64,000 nt of DNA. It comes from Bog-756 sp963734395 (lineage in GTDB: Bacteria; Actinomycetota; Acidimicrobiia; Acidimicrobiales; RAAP-2). Below are positions 1-7,316 of the stretch, one piece after another; the first letter of the stretch is position 1, and each line of letters opens with the position of its first letter. The stretch is taken from positions 1 through 64,000 of the forward strand of contig CAVTGY010000007.1 of NCBI GenBank assembly GCA_963734395.1. The letters are read 5' to 3'. The position numbers were made by a program, and so were the translations under genes. The notes beneath the pieces were generated by a model. That model had not been told where the DNA came from, made no database searches, and was given only the letters and a program-made list of their open reading frames with translations.

Positions 1-207
1 CTCGGATTGCTCGGCGGCGGCAGCGGTGACCGGGATTGGCTGGAGCGCGAGTTGCCGATCGTTGCCGAGGGCACCGACAAGCCTTGGGGTGTCGGGTTTC
101 AGAGCTGGGCGGTAGACATGGACACCATCGAACGTGCGCTGGTTCACAAGCCCAGAGCGGTGATGCTGGCCTTCGGCGACCCGTGCCCGTTTCTAGGAGA
201 CTGTTGA
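1..207 (+). pseudogene. Nitronate monooxygenase fragment (truncated at both visible ends)
   Basis: The frame is open from base 1 and encodes about 68 residues with the pattern GGGSGD..WLERELP...KPWGVGF.SWA and AVMLAFGDP. This matches the FMN-binding N-terminal part of nitronate monooxygenase/2-nitropropane dioxygenase barrels, which normally run 320-370 residues. The frame stops at 205-207, just after the FGDP strand, so most of the barrel is missing. A sequence resembling an insertion-sequence end (GACTGTTGAACAAAAC) begins at 199 and transposase remains follow, so the simplest reading is disruption by an IS. The upstream part lies outside the window, so whether the gene was otherwise intact cannot be judged. 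Confidence 0.7.
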
Positions 208-950
208 ACAAAACGGGTCTCAGGCGTATGTTGGCCTTGCAAGCTCAGGACATGTCCGACCGAAGCGCCGACACGAAGAGGGTTGAAGTCGGCCACCCAG
301 GTGGGCAATGCCCAAGAGCGGTCCCTTTTTGACGGCCTGAGCTTGCGCGGCTGGCCTTATGGGGTGCTTAGGGCCCACTCGCCGTCGTAGTCCAGGCCGA
401 GGTTGAGCAACCTCCTGAGGTTGATGGCGGCGAGGCGCAACGACAGTCCGAGTTGGTTCCTCTCCATACCTCGGAATCTGACCCGTCGGTGATTGTCGGC
501 CACCAACCAGGCGATGGATCGCTCGACCATCGGTCGCCATCGGCGGTAGTCCTCGGTGAAGTCGCCCTCTCGCCATGCCCGTCGGGATTCCATCAGTTCT
601 TTGTCGTTACGATGGAGACGGAGCACCCGGCCGCGTTTGGCGGTAGTGCATCGGTCCCGTAGAGGGCATTCGCGACAGTGGGTTCGGAACGAGGCGAGCG
701 GCCTCGGGAAATCGAGACCGTGTGGCCCGCCGGGCATGCGGCGGTCCCTGCTTCTTCATCCACGACGAAGTCGTCTCTCGTGAATCCGTCGGTGACCGCG
801 GAGGACATCGGCCAGGGCTTATGGCCCGGCGGTGTTTGGCCTCGCCCAGTGCGCTCAGCGTCTCGCCGGAGCCATAGGCACCGTCGCCCAGAATCTGGAG
901 TCCGGGCTGCTCGTCAGCCAGGAGCACGACACCGGTTGGCCCGTCGGGGG
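198..950 (-). mobile_element. Degenerate IS1182-family insertion sequence
   Basis: The element contains a decayed transposase on the minus strand, about 150 bp of non-coding sequence (207-357) with no gene, and a possible terminus at 198-214. It separates a nitronate monooxygenase stub from a pyrF remnant. The other terminus is not resolved. It probably lies between 930 and 970, where transposase similarity ends and pyrF similarity begins. No target-site duplication could be recognised, so the boundaries are approximate. The element cannot be autonomous because its transposase is broken. Confidence 0.6.
357..950 (-). pseudogene. IS1182-type DDE transposase, C-terminal part, frameshifted twice
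   Basis: Three successive minus-strand frames make one transposase C-terminus. About 950-810 encodes a segment with LLADEQPGLQILGDGAYGSGE. About 808-690 encodes GFTRDDFVVDEEAGTAACPAGHTV. About 690-357 encodes CRECPLRDRCTTAKRGR, then YRRWRPMVERSIAWLV and the usual N/Q..L..A.INLRRLL end. This order and the Cys-rich CPLR.RCTTAK box are typical of IS1182-family transposases with a DDE fold. Frame changes lie near 810 and 690. The N-terminal half, including the first catalytic acidic residue, is not visible. It is a relic. Confidence 0.75.
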
Positions 951-962
951 CAGTGGCCTGGG

Positions 963-1475
963 GTGAGGGCGCAGGCGGACCTCGGGGCGGACGCCCCCGG
1001 TGCTGACGCCCTCACCGTCCATCCCTACCTCGGCTTGGGCGCCATGGGCACCTTCGTCTCCCGCGCCCACGAAGCCGGAAGCTGCCTGCTCGTGGTGACG
1101 CGCTCGTCAAACCCTGAGGGCCGTTCGGTCCAGTCCGCCACCTCCAGCAGCGGTCGTACCGTGGAGGCGGACCTCCTGGTTGCCATAGCGGATCTGAATG
1201 CTCGCCTGGCACCGGGCGAGGTTGGACCGATCGGAGCCTCATCGGCCCCTACTTCTTGGGCCCGGAACTCGACCTCGTCGCTGCCCAAGGAATCTTCCTA
1301 GCCCCGGGAGTCGGCATGCAAGGAGCCACCCCTGCTGACGTCGCCCGAGTCTTTGCGGCCTGCCCCGACCGGGGGTTCCGAGCGCATCACGGTCCTGCTC
1401 GTCGACGGACCAAACCTCGCTCAGCTCCGTGATGGCGCTGGTGCACTTGCCAGCGAATTTCAGCGAGCTTCTTTC
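963..1475 (+). pseudogene. pyrF: Orotidine 5'-phosphate decarboxylase remnant
   Basis: The remnant resembles the mycobacterial-type OMP decarboxylase of about 270 residues that makes UMP in pyrimidine synthesis. One frame gives GADALTVHPYLGLGAMGTFV and SSNPEGRSVQ. After a shift near 1230 another frame gives IGPYFLGPELDLV, FLAPGVGMQGATPADVARVF, and after a further shift near 1375 a C-terminal LLVDGPNLAQLRDGAGALASEF. The order matches the family (TVxPYLG, SNPEG, VPGxGxQG, then SRxxLxxGP). The N-terminal 90 or so residues, with the catalytic lysine and aspartate motif, are absent. It abuts the decayed IS on its 5' side, so deletion by IS activity is likely. A functional pyrF must lie elsewhere. 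Confidence 0.7.
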
Positions 1476-1555
1476 TGCTGGCTAATCATCCGCATGCAAG
1501 GGTCCGGACCATCCCGGCAGCGCCAGCGAGCACCGAAAACGTCCTGCCACCTTCG

Positions 1556-1694
1556 GTCCGGACCCGGAGGTCGCCCAAAGTGGGGAATTTCTCGGGACTC
1601 AGGCGATGGCGCGTCATATTCAGTAGGGCGCGTGCCTATGCAGTGCATAGGGACGGCGCCCTGACCGGCCACTTCGTCGGGTCTGTAACCCGAA
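1556..1694. repeat. Dispersed hairpin-rich repeat, copy A
   Basis: This non-coding segment shares an ordered set of blocks with copy B (4353-4480): GGTCCG, TTTCTCGGGACTC, a CAGTAG(g/t)GC-type block, TGCATAGGG, TGACC, CTTCGTCGGGT and TA(a/g)CCCGAA. It contains a perfect 8+8 inverted repeat CCTATGCA-g-TGCATAGG at 1634-1650 and a 6+6 hairpin TCGGGT-ctgta-ACCCGA near its end. It lies between the pyrF remnant and the 3' end of the methyltransferase gene. No protein is encoded. Its nature (REP-like, MITE-like or integration scar) is unknown. Confidence 0.6.
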
Positions 1695-1757
1695 TGTTCC
1701 CGCCAACTAGCCGAACATCGATTGCGCGGTTGCGGCTCCGATGACGGCGCCAACTAG

Positions 1758-2600
1758 TTACATGAGTGCAGTGACGAGCAATGCACCCGCGCCTAGTCGC
1801 ACACCGACACCGGGCTCGTACCGTTCGCTGAGAGATGAGCGAACACCTTCGATCACTTTGTCGTGCGCGTCCGCCCCCGCAAAGCCCACCAGACCTCGAA
1901 CCATCCCCATCCCGAGGAGGAAGTCCATCGATTGGTCGACCGTGCCGCCCCCTCCGATGAGTATGTCCGGTGCGAGTGGCTCCAAGGCCACCTCGGCGAA
2001 TCCCGCGGCTTCGAGAAGCGCTGTCGTCTCTTTCTGATCCTTCAGGGCGAACATCCCCGGCCCTTTTGCGAGGCCACCGAACTCGGGGACGTCAGCGTAC
2101 TTCGCCACTTCCTCGGCGACGACGGTGAGCCATTCGTTGTCGGGGAGGCCCTGCCAACTGACGAACGCAAGCAGGCCGTCAGGAGCAAGCGAGCGTCGCA
2201 CGTTCGAGAATGCCGCTGCCGGGTCGTCGAAGAACATGAGTCCGAACTGGCTGACTACCAACTCGAATGCGCCGGGTATGAAATGGTGGGTCTGGGCGTC
2301 GGCGACAACAAACTCAACGTTGTCGATGCCCGCTGCGCCAGCCCGCTCAGACGCCACGTCCGTTAGGGACACCGAGATGTCGAGGCCTACCGTCGAGTCA
2401 GCCATCCGGGCCGCAGCCAAGGTGAGAGCGCCGCAGCCGCAGCCTACGTCGAGCAACGATCGATGCGGAGCCGTCCGGACCTGCTTGAGGAGCGCCTCTG
2501 TGAACGGAAGGAGCTGACGGTCGTAGCGGTCAGCGTGGTCGACGTAGTGCACCGACTCGCCTCCGTTCCACGCTTCAACCTGCTTATCGTTCGGCGCCAT
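1758..2600 (-). CDS. Class I SAM-dependent methyltransferase
   Basis: The 280-residue protein has a Rossmann-type methyltransferase motif I, LLDVGCGCGALTLAAA, at about residues 48-63. An acidic GLDIS follows where the SAM ribose is bound, then a VADAQ motif and a FGLMFFDDPAAAFSNVRRSL post-motif II region. This resembles the UbiE/Methyltransf_11 group, which acts on small molecules. The substrate cannot be told from sequence. The ATG at 2600 follows GAGG with 6 nt spacing. The gene stands alone, with repeat copy A beyond its 3' end and a TetR gene upstream in the same direction, about 180 bp away. Confidence 0.8.
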   Translation of the reverse strand: MAPNDKQVEAWNGGESVHYVDHADRYDRQLLPFTEALLKQVRTAPHRSLLDVGCGCGALTLAAARMADSTVGLDISVSLTDVASERAGAAGIDNVEFVVADAQTHHFIPGAFELVVSQFGLMFFDDPAAAFSNVRRSLAPDGLLAFVSWQGLPDNEWLTVVAEEVAKYADVPEFGGLAKGPGMFALKDQKETTALLEAAGFAEVALEPLAPDILIGGGGTVDQSMDFLLGMGMVRGLVGFAGADAHDKVIEGVRSSLSERYEPGVGVRLGAGALLVTALM

Positions 2601-2778
2601 GACGGTCCTCTATGTCGCTTGGGTTGCAACCGCCATTCTGGCAGGCAGGGAGGTGCACCGCCCGAGCCCGAGTCGACATTCTTTGCAGTGCAGGGGGGCT
2701 GGGCGCGAAGTGGACGGAAAGTTGACCATCGGGAATCGAACCCGACCAGCCGGCCGGCCGTTCCGTCCATCCAGAAAT

Positions 2779-3411
2779 TCAGGAATCGGCGCGAGCGGAG
2801 GTCGACTGAGCTGCATTGCGCAGTGCGGTGAGCGCGGCGTCAAGGGCTGCCGCAAGGGGCTTGGCAGATTGCATGGATTGCGCAAGGAGTAGTCCGCCCT
2901 GGAGGGAGGCGAAGGTAGCGAGGGCGAGCGTTTCTGGGTCCGCGTCAGCGCGCGAAAGACCGGCGGCCAGCATGCGGGTCAAGCCGGCCTGCAGGTACCC
3001 CCGCCAGCGGTCCATATGTTCTGTGACCTCGACGGCGAGTAGGGGGTCGCTGCCGATCAGCTCGCTGGTCATCGCACCGATCGGGCAACCCCACGATGGC
3101 TGGGAGCTGTAGTAGGCAACGACGGCATTGCGCCAGGCGTCCCATGCTTCCCAGGTGTCCAGTGCGTCGAGGAAGGGCCGTTGCGCATCCAGCACGCGCT
3201 CGGTCTGTAGGTCTGCGAGGGCGCGGACGAGGTCGCTCTTGCCGCCCGGGAAGTAGTGGAACAGCTGGCTTTTGCTCGTGCCCGTGCCGGCTCGGATGTC
3301 GTTGAGGCTTGTTCCTCCCACGCCGCGAGCCAGCACCAGGTCGGCGGCGGCCTCGACTATGCGGGCCCGTGTCGCGGTCCCCTTGGGAGTGAGCTTGGCA
3401 TCCGACGACAT
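2779..3411 (-). CDS. TetR/AcrR-family repressor with NemR-like cysteine
   Basis: The 210-residue protein has an N-terminal TetR helix-turn-helix (about residues 12-58: TRARIVEAAADLVLARGV..TSLNDI and SKSQLFHYF). The C-terminal ligand domain is of the YxaF/LmrA type and carries WGCPIGAMTSEL. The cysteine sits where NemR of E. coli has its reactive Cys106 (SGCLTVKLSAE), so electrophile sensing is a reasonable inference. The ATG at 3411 follows GGGAGC. The gene is divergent from an SDR gene, and two palindromes in the 105-bp gap are its likely operators, so it probably represses itself and the SDR. Confidence 0.85.
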   Translation of the reverse strand: MSSDAKLTPKGTATRARIVEAAADLVLARGVGGTSLNDIRAGTGTSKSQLFHYFPGGKSDLVRALADLQTERVLDAQRPFLDALDTWEAWDAWRNAVVAYYSSQPSWGCPIGAMTSELIGSDPLLAVEVTEHMDRWRGYLQAGLTRMLAAGLSRADADPETLALATFASLQGGLLLAQSMQSAKPLAAALDAALTALRNAAQSTSARADS

Positions 3412-3430
3412 GCTCCCAGCCTACCTGGAC

Positions 3431-3475
3431 TGGACCTACCGGTCCATTATCTGTAGTCTTGGACCTCGCGGTCCA
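3431..3475. promoter_or_regulatory. Twin TetR operators TGGACC-N4-GGTCCA
   Basis: Two perfect 16-bp palindromes, TGGACCTACCGGTCCA (3431-3446) and TGGACCTCGCGGTCCA (3460-3475), lie with centres 29 bp apart in the divergent gap between the TetR gene (start 3411) and the SDR gene (start 3517). The arms are identical and only the 4-bp spacers differ. Size, symmetry and position fit binding by the adjacent TetR protein. The same architecture with T in place of C at arm position 6 occurs around the second TetR gene at 5.5-6.5 kb. Confidence 0.8.
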
Positions 3476-3516
3476 TTTCTGGTCCGCACCGAGGGTAAAT
3501 GACAACGGAGGTAACG

Positions 3517-4289
3517 ATGGGTTCACGACTCGAAGGCAAAGCGGCACTGATCACCGGTTCGACCAGCAACATCGGCGCCGCCATAGCTGTCGCCTTCGCC
3601 GCTGAGGGGGCCCACGTGGTGCTCAGCGGTCGCAACCAGGAGCGAGGCGATGCCGCGTCCTGGCCGAGATCCGCGGCGCCGGAGGGAAGGCCGATCTGAT
3701 CGTCGCGGACCTGGACGGCTCCGCGGCAGCTTCTCGGACGCTTGCCGCTGAGGCCACCCGGGTTCTTGGTGGACGGATCGATGTCCTGGTGAACAACGCC
3801 GGCATTTTCCCGGGTTCGACCACCGCCGATACCACTGAGACGACCTTCGACGAGGTCTACGCCGTCAACGTCAAAGCACCCTTCTTTCTGACAGCGGCGG
3901 TTGCCCCGGAGATGGCCGAGCGCGGCAGTGGGGCCATTATCAACCTGGGATCCTGGATCGCTCGACTCGCCGTTCCAGTTGGCTCGCTCTACAGCTCCAC
4001 CAAGGGCGCCATGGAGACATTGACCAGGGCCTGGGCCGCCGAGTTTGGTCCTGCGGGTGTCCGCGTGAACGCCATCTCACCGGGCGTGATCCGGACGCCC
4101 GCCATCCACGGCGACGTGCATCCCGCCGCCGAGGCGATGATGCACGGTACGGCAGCCGGACGAAGCGGTACGCCCGATGAGGTCGCCCACGCTGCTGTTT
4201 ACTTGGCGAGCGACGAGGCGAGCTTCGTCCACGGCACCGTGGTTGATGTCGATGGCGGCCGCGTCGCCGTCGCCGTGGTAGCCAGTTGA
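3517..4289 (+). pseudogene. Short-chain dehydrogenase/reductase, single frameshift
   Basis: The sequence encodes a near full-length classical SDR of about 257 residues. The first frame starts at ATG 3517 behind GGAGG (3507-3511) and carries the cofactor motif LITGSTSNIGAAIA. It runs out of register near 3650 and stops at 3697-3699. The other frame continues with VLAEIRGAGGKADLIVADLD, DVLVNNAGI (NNAG), the catalytic serine in INLGSWIARL and Y-S-S-T-K (YxxxK), ending at 4289 after a typical SDR C-terminus. One base appears to be missing near 3645-3655. It is either a recent pseudogene or a sequencing error. The twin TGGACC operators upstream imply control by the divergent TetR. Confidence 0.8.
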
Positions 4290-4352
4290 CGCTGTTCGGA
4301 GGACCCCGGTTCAGCCCGGCGACCTCAGCATCGCCATCGCGCGTAACCCGAA

Positions 4353-4480
4353 GGTCCGACCGGGCTGGGAGTTTCTCGGGACTCCGACGACGGGACGCCG
4401 AAATTGAGTAGTGCAGCGTCTGGGCGGCTGCATAGGGCAAGCCCTGTGACCAGCAGCTTCGTCGGGTTTATAGCCCGAAG
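4353..4480. repeat. Dispersed hairpin-rich repeat, copy B
   Basis: This is the copy most like the other two. It has TTTCTCGGGACTC at 4373-4385, AATTGAGTAGTGCAGCG at about 4402-4418, TGCATAGGGCAAGCCCTGTG at 4429-4448 (containing the AGGGC-aa-GCCCT hairpin) and TCGTCGGGTTTATAGCCCGA at 4460-4479. A second tail-like block, GTAACCCGAAGGTCC, precedes it at 4343-4357, and a divergent partial copy (TGCATTGGGCACAGG, then TGACCAGCGGTTTCG) lies at about 4535-4570. The repeat fills the space between the SDR above and a truncated SDR on the other strand, exactly where the latter loses its reading frame. Confidence 0.65.
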
Positions 4481-4565
4481 GTGCGTGATGGTCCTGAACC
4501 CCCGCCACCATTGAAACGCTGGACGGCGCGTCTTGTGCATTGGGCACAGGCGACTGACCAGCGGT

Positions 4566-4811
4566 TTCGCGGCCAGCCTCGGAGCGGATGGTCGAGAAGA
4601 CGCGCTCGATGTCATCGAGGCTGGAGGCGTCGGCGACCACTCCTCGAAGCCGGGGCCCGATCCGATCTGTGGCGGCGTCGAGCGGTTCCCGGCGTCGGCC
4701 GGTGATATAGACGAGCGCGCCTTCTTCGACGAACAGCTCCGCCGTTGCCGGGCCCATTCGCGCGGATCCGCGGGTGACGAGGGCCACTTTGTCGTTCAGC
4801 TTCCCTGGCAT
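4566..4811 (-). pseudogene. N-terminal fragment of an SDR-family oxidoreductase
   Basis: From ATG 4811 the minus strand encodes KLNDKVALVTRGSARMGPAT, AELFVEEGALVYITGRR and a following VADASSLDDIERVF segment. This is the first 80 residues or so of a classical SDR, with the glycine motif already altered (TRGSARMG in place of TGGxxGIG). SDR similarity ends near 4566 and the frame runs on into the repeat. The NNAG and YxxxK parts are missing, so no active enzyme can be made. Whether the repeat's arrival or a plain deletion truncated it cannot be decided. Confidence 0.65.
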
Positions 4812-4857
4812 GGTCAGGTGCGCCAGATCCTAGGCAGATGGTTGCCGGTCTGGCGGC

Positions 4858-5514
4858 TCAGCTCAGGGCGGCCAGCGCGGCGACGATGTCGGCGACCTCG
4901 GTTCGGGCCGTGTAGTCGGGTTGGACGTCGACGAAGCGCACCAACCGGTCGCGGTCCACGACCAGCACGGTCGGTCGGGGTAGGCGGATGGCGCCTTCGG
5001 CGTTGACTTGGGCCAGGTCGAGACCGAGCTGGCGCTGAGCGGCCAGCACCTCGTCGGCCTGCTGGAACGCGATGCCGATCTGCCCGGCCAGTCGGCTGCC
5101 GGGATCGGAGAGGATGGTGAAGGACAGGTCTGCCTTCTCGGCGGTGGACAGCGACTCGTCGGGGGATTGAGGACTGATTGCCACCAAGCGAGCATCGAAA
5201 CCGTTCAGTTGGGGGACAAGGTCGCGCTGGTAGGTCCGCAGCGCCAGGTTGCAGTAAGGGCACCAACCGCCCCGGTAGAAGACGATCACTGCCGGACCGG
5301 ACTCGACCAGTTGTTCCAGGCTCACGGGCGCACCCGTGGCGTCGTCCAGCGTGAAGGGGTCAAGCCGGTCGCCCACCCTGACGGCGTCAGAGGGCACGCC
5401 CTCATTGAGGAGGCGCTCGATGCTGCGATCGAACACTTCGACGACCTCGGCGGGCAGCTGGCCGGCGGCGGCGGCCTTCAGCTGGTCGGACTGCTCACGG
5501 ATGGTGACGGACAT
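4858..5514 (-). CDS. Peroxiredoxin-like AhpC/TSA-family thiol protein
   Basis: The 218-residue protein has a thioredoxin fold beginning near residue 45. The active-site strand is VIVFYRGGWCPYCNLALR, a WCPYC centre, followed by LVAISPQSPDES and a late cis-Pro region RLPRPTVLVVD. This is the peroxiredoxin-like/redoxin group with CxxC. The expected role is thiol-dependent reduction of peroxide or another electrophile. The ATG at 5514 follows GGGAGG. Two TGGACT-N4-AGTCCA palindromes lie 25-73 bp upstream. They are identical in arms and spacing to those before the neighbouring TetR gene, so it probably belongs to that repressor's regulon. Confidence 0.8.
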   Translation of the reverse strand: MSVTIREQSDQLKAAAAGQLPAEVVEVFDRSIERLLNEGVPSDAVRVGDRLDPFTLDDATGAPVSLEQLVESGPAVIVFYRGGWCPYCNLALRTYQRDLVPQLNGFDARLVAISPQSPDESLSTAEKADLSFTILSDPGSRLAGQIGIAFQQADEVLAAQRQLGLDLAQVNAEGAIRLPRPTVLVVDRDRLVRFVDVQPDYTARTEVADIVAALAALS

Positions 5515-5538
5515 AAGGGCCTCCCGAAGACGGCAGAG

Positions 5539-5587
5539 TGGACTACACAGTCCAGTAGATCAGGAAAGTAGTGGACTGTCAAGTCCA
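5539..5587. promoter_or_regulatory. Twin TetR operators TGGACT-N4-AGTCCA (peroxiredoxin promoter)
   Basis: Perfect palindromic arms TGGACT/AGTCCA occur at 5539-5554 (spacer ACAC) and 5572-5587 (spacer GTCA), centres 33 bp apart. The pair upstream of the TetR and hydratase genes (6482-6530) has the same arms and the same 33-bp spacing. One repressor bound to both pairs would tie the peroxiredoxin to the TetR-hydratase module. Confidence 0.8.
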
Positions 5588-5784
5588 ATGCCTCCAAGGC
5601 GGGCTCGTCCTCACATAGGCCCGGGCGGGACCCAGGCGCATGGCGTCGCGCTCTCGACGGCGCCCGATGACTCATCGCCGCCTACCGGCTGGTTGGCTGA
5701 CCCGTCCACCAGTACGACCTTCGGGCCAAGAACCCGATGGTTGCGCGCAGTCGTAGGGTGATCACACGCTTAGAACCGCGAATC

Positions 5785-5838
5785 GTTCACGGACCAGATC
5801 GATGGTCCGAGCCTCGGGGACATCACCGAACCGCTTCA
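5785..5838 (+). repeat. 54-bp duplicated fragment of the enoyl-CoA hydratase gene
   Basis: This stretch matches bases 6764-6817 inside the enoyl-CoA hydratase gene at 51 of 54 positions and ends at the TetR gene's stop codon. It is a scar of a partial duplication or of a lost hydratase copy on the other side of the TetR gene. The rest of the 5588-5785 gap has only vague similarity to the hydratase upstream region and no gene. Confidence 0.75.
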
Positions 5839-6462
5839 CTCGGAGAGGATCCGAGTCGAGGGCCGGTAGGTCCCGATGAGGGCGAGAGCACCGTCGAGAG
5901 CCTGGCGCAGCGCTTGGGGATCACGTCGAGCCTGGGTGAGGACGAGCCCGCCTTGGAGGCTGGCCAGAGTAGATGCGGCGAGCAACTCGAGGTCAGTCTC
6001 CCGCACAAGCTCGCCGCTTGCGACCATCGCCGCCAGGCCAGCCTTGATGTGGGCCTCCCAACGGTCGAAGCCTGACGCCAGAACAGCGCGGATGTCGTCG
6101 TCATGTTCGCCGAGCTGACCGACGAGGTTCCCGATGGGACAGCCTCCACGCCCACCGTTTTGTTGCTGGAGCCCGACCAAGGCGTCCATCCACTTAGCCA
6201 GGCCCTCCCAGGAGCCGAGTTCAGCAAACAACTCTCGTTGGCCGCCGAGGACCGCGTCGTTAGTCGCTTCGGCAACAGCGCGAAGCAGGTCGGCCTTGTC
6301 GTCGAAGTAGTGGTAGAGCTGGCTGCGCGACGCTGCGGCGCGAGCGCCGACCTCATCCAGGCTCGCCCCGACCGCGCCTTTCTCAGCCACGACGTCTGCC
6401 GCCGCCTCCACGATTCGCTGTCGGGTCCGGCGTCCCCGGTCGGTAGTCGGCTGCGCTGCCAT
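5836..6462 (-). CDS. TetR/AcrR-family repressor with NemR-like cysteine
   Basis: The 208-residue protein has a TetR helix-turn-helix at residues 10-58 (RRTRQRIVEAAADVVAEKG, SRSQLYHYFDDKADLL). Its C-terminal domain is of the YxaF/LmrA kind and contains GRGGCPIGNLVGQL. It closely parallels the TetR at 2779-3411, including the GCPIG cysteine that aligns with NemR Cys106. It is divergent from an enoyl-CoA hydratase-VOC operon, with two perfect TGGACT-N4-AGTCCA palindromes between. A second pair precedes the peroxiredoxin beyond its 3' end. It likely represses itself and both flanking units. Confidence 0.85.
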   Translation of the reverse strand: MAAQPTTDRGRRTRQRIVEAAADVVAEKGAVGASLDEVGARAAASRSQLYHYFDDKADLLRAVAEATNDAVLGGQRELFAELGSWEGLAKWMDALVGLQQQNGGRGGCPIGNLVGQLGEHDDDIRAVLASGFDRWEAHIKAGLAAMVASGELVRETDLELLAASTLASLQGGLVLTQARRDPQALRQALDGALALIGTYRPSTRILSE

Positions 6463-6481
6463 GTTCCAAGTGTCTCACAAC

Positions 6482-6530
6482 TGGACTTGACAGTCCAGTT
6501 GTGAGGGTCTTTACTGGACTAGCTAGTCCA
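6482..6530. promoter_or_regulatory. Twin TetR operators between TetR gene and hydratase operon
   Basis: TGGACTTGACAGTCCA (6482-6497) and TGGACTAGCTAGTCCA (6515-6530) have centres 33 bp apart. The first is 19 bp upstream of the TetR start and the second 30 bp upstream of the hydratase start. TTGACA inside the first site could be a -35 hexamer, which repressor binding would cover. Confidence 0.85.
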
Positions 6531-6560
6531 ATGTCATCCACCTTCAGAAGGAGCATCCCG

Positions 6561-7316
6561 ATGAGGAACCCTGACTACTTCGATCGGTTCGAAAACCTGG
6601 CTATGGGGCGTGACGAGGATGGCGTGCTGACGGTCCGCTTCCATACCGACGGCGGGCCCTGTGTCTTCACCGGTCAGACCCACGAGGACCTCCCCGAGGC
6701 TCTCGAACGCATCTCGATGGACGCGGAGAATCACGCCATCGTGCTTACCGGCACCGGCGACTCGTTCATGGACCAGATCGATGGTGCGAGCCTCGGGGAC
6801 ATCACCGACCCGCTTCAGTGGGAGAAAGCCCGGGTCGAGGGACTGAAGATCCTCCAGCGGCTCGTCGAAGTGCCGATGCCCGTTGTCGGTGTCGCGAACG
6901 GGCCGGCGACCGTTCACTCCGAGTACCTGCTGCTGGCCGACGTCCACATCGCCTCAGAACGCGCAACCTATGGCGATTACCCGCATCCGGCGTTCGGCAT
7001 AACCGCAGGCGACGGACTGCAAGTCGTCTGGGAAGAGGTCGTGGGCGCGGCCCGTGCGAAGTGGCTGCTGTGGAGTGGTGAGACGATCGACGCGACGACG
7101 GCGATGCAGTGGGGTGTCGTGACCGAGGTGCTCCCGCATGACGCGGTGCTCGCCCGCGGGTACGAGATTGCAAGGATGCTCGCTGGGAGGTCCGAGACCT
7201 ACCGCAGGCTCCAGAAACAGACGCTCAACCAGAAGATGCGTCGCCGGATCCTCGAAGGCGTTCCGTACGGCATGGCGCTCGAAGGATTGACGGCGGCGCG
7301 ACTGGGGCGCTCATGA
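6561..7316 (+). CDS. Enoyl-CoA hydratase/isomerase-family protein
   Basis: The protein has about 251 residues. A crotonase core is visible: an oxyanion-hole strand with AIVLTGTGDSFMDQIDGAS, then MPVVGVANGPATVHSEYLLLADVHIAS, then a hydrophobic AFGITAGDGLQVVWEEVVG and GVVTEVL. The usual A.C(A/G)G(A/G)D motif is replaced by a less typical SFMDQIDG, so classical hydratase activity is uncertain. An upstream in-frame GTG at 6501 would read through an operator. ATG 6561 has AAGGAG at 6548-6553 and is preferred. It overlaps the next gene by 4 bp. A TetR with palindromic operators is divergent. Confidence 0.8.
   Translation: MRNPDYFDRFENLAMGRDEDGVLTVRFHTDGGPCVFTGQTHEDLPEALERISMDAENHAIVLTGTGDSFMDQIDGASLGDITDPLQWEKARVEGLKILQRLVEVPMPVVGVANGPATVHSEYLLLADVHIASERATYGDYPHPAFGITAGDGLQVVWEEVVGAARAKWLLWSGETIDATTAMQWGVVTEVLPHDAVLARGYEIARMLAGRSETYRRLQKQTLNQKMRRRILEGVPYGMALEGLTAARLGRS

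Noticed and set aside
1012..1288. Minus-strand frames opposite the pyrF remnant
   Set aside because: No similarity to the transposase or any other family; they are shadows.
4353..4480. Integron attC-like sites between small gene modules
   Set aside because: The repeats lack paired RYYYAAC/GTTRRRY core sites, genes are in mixed orientation with own promoters, and no integrase is visible.
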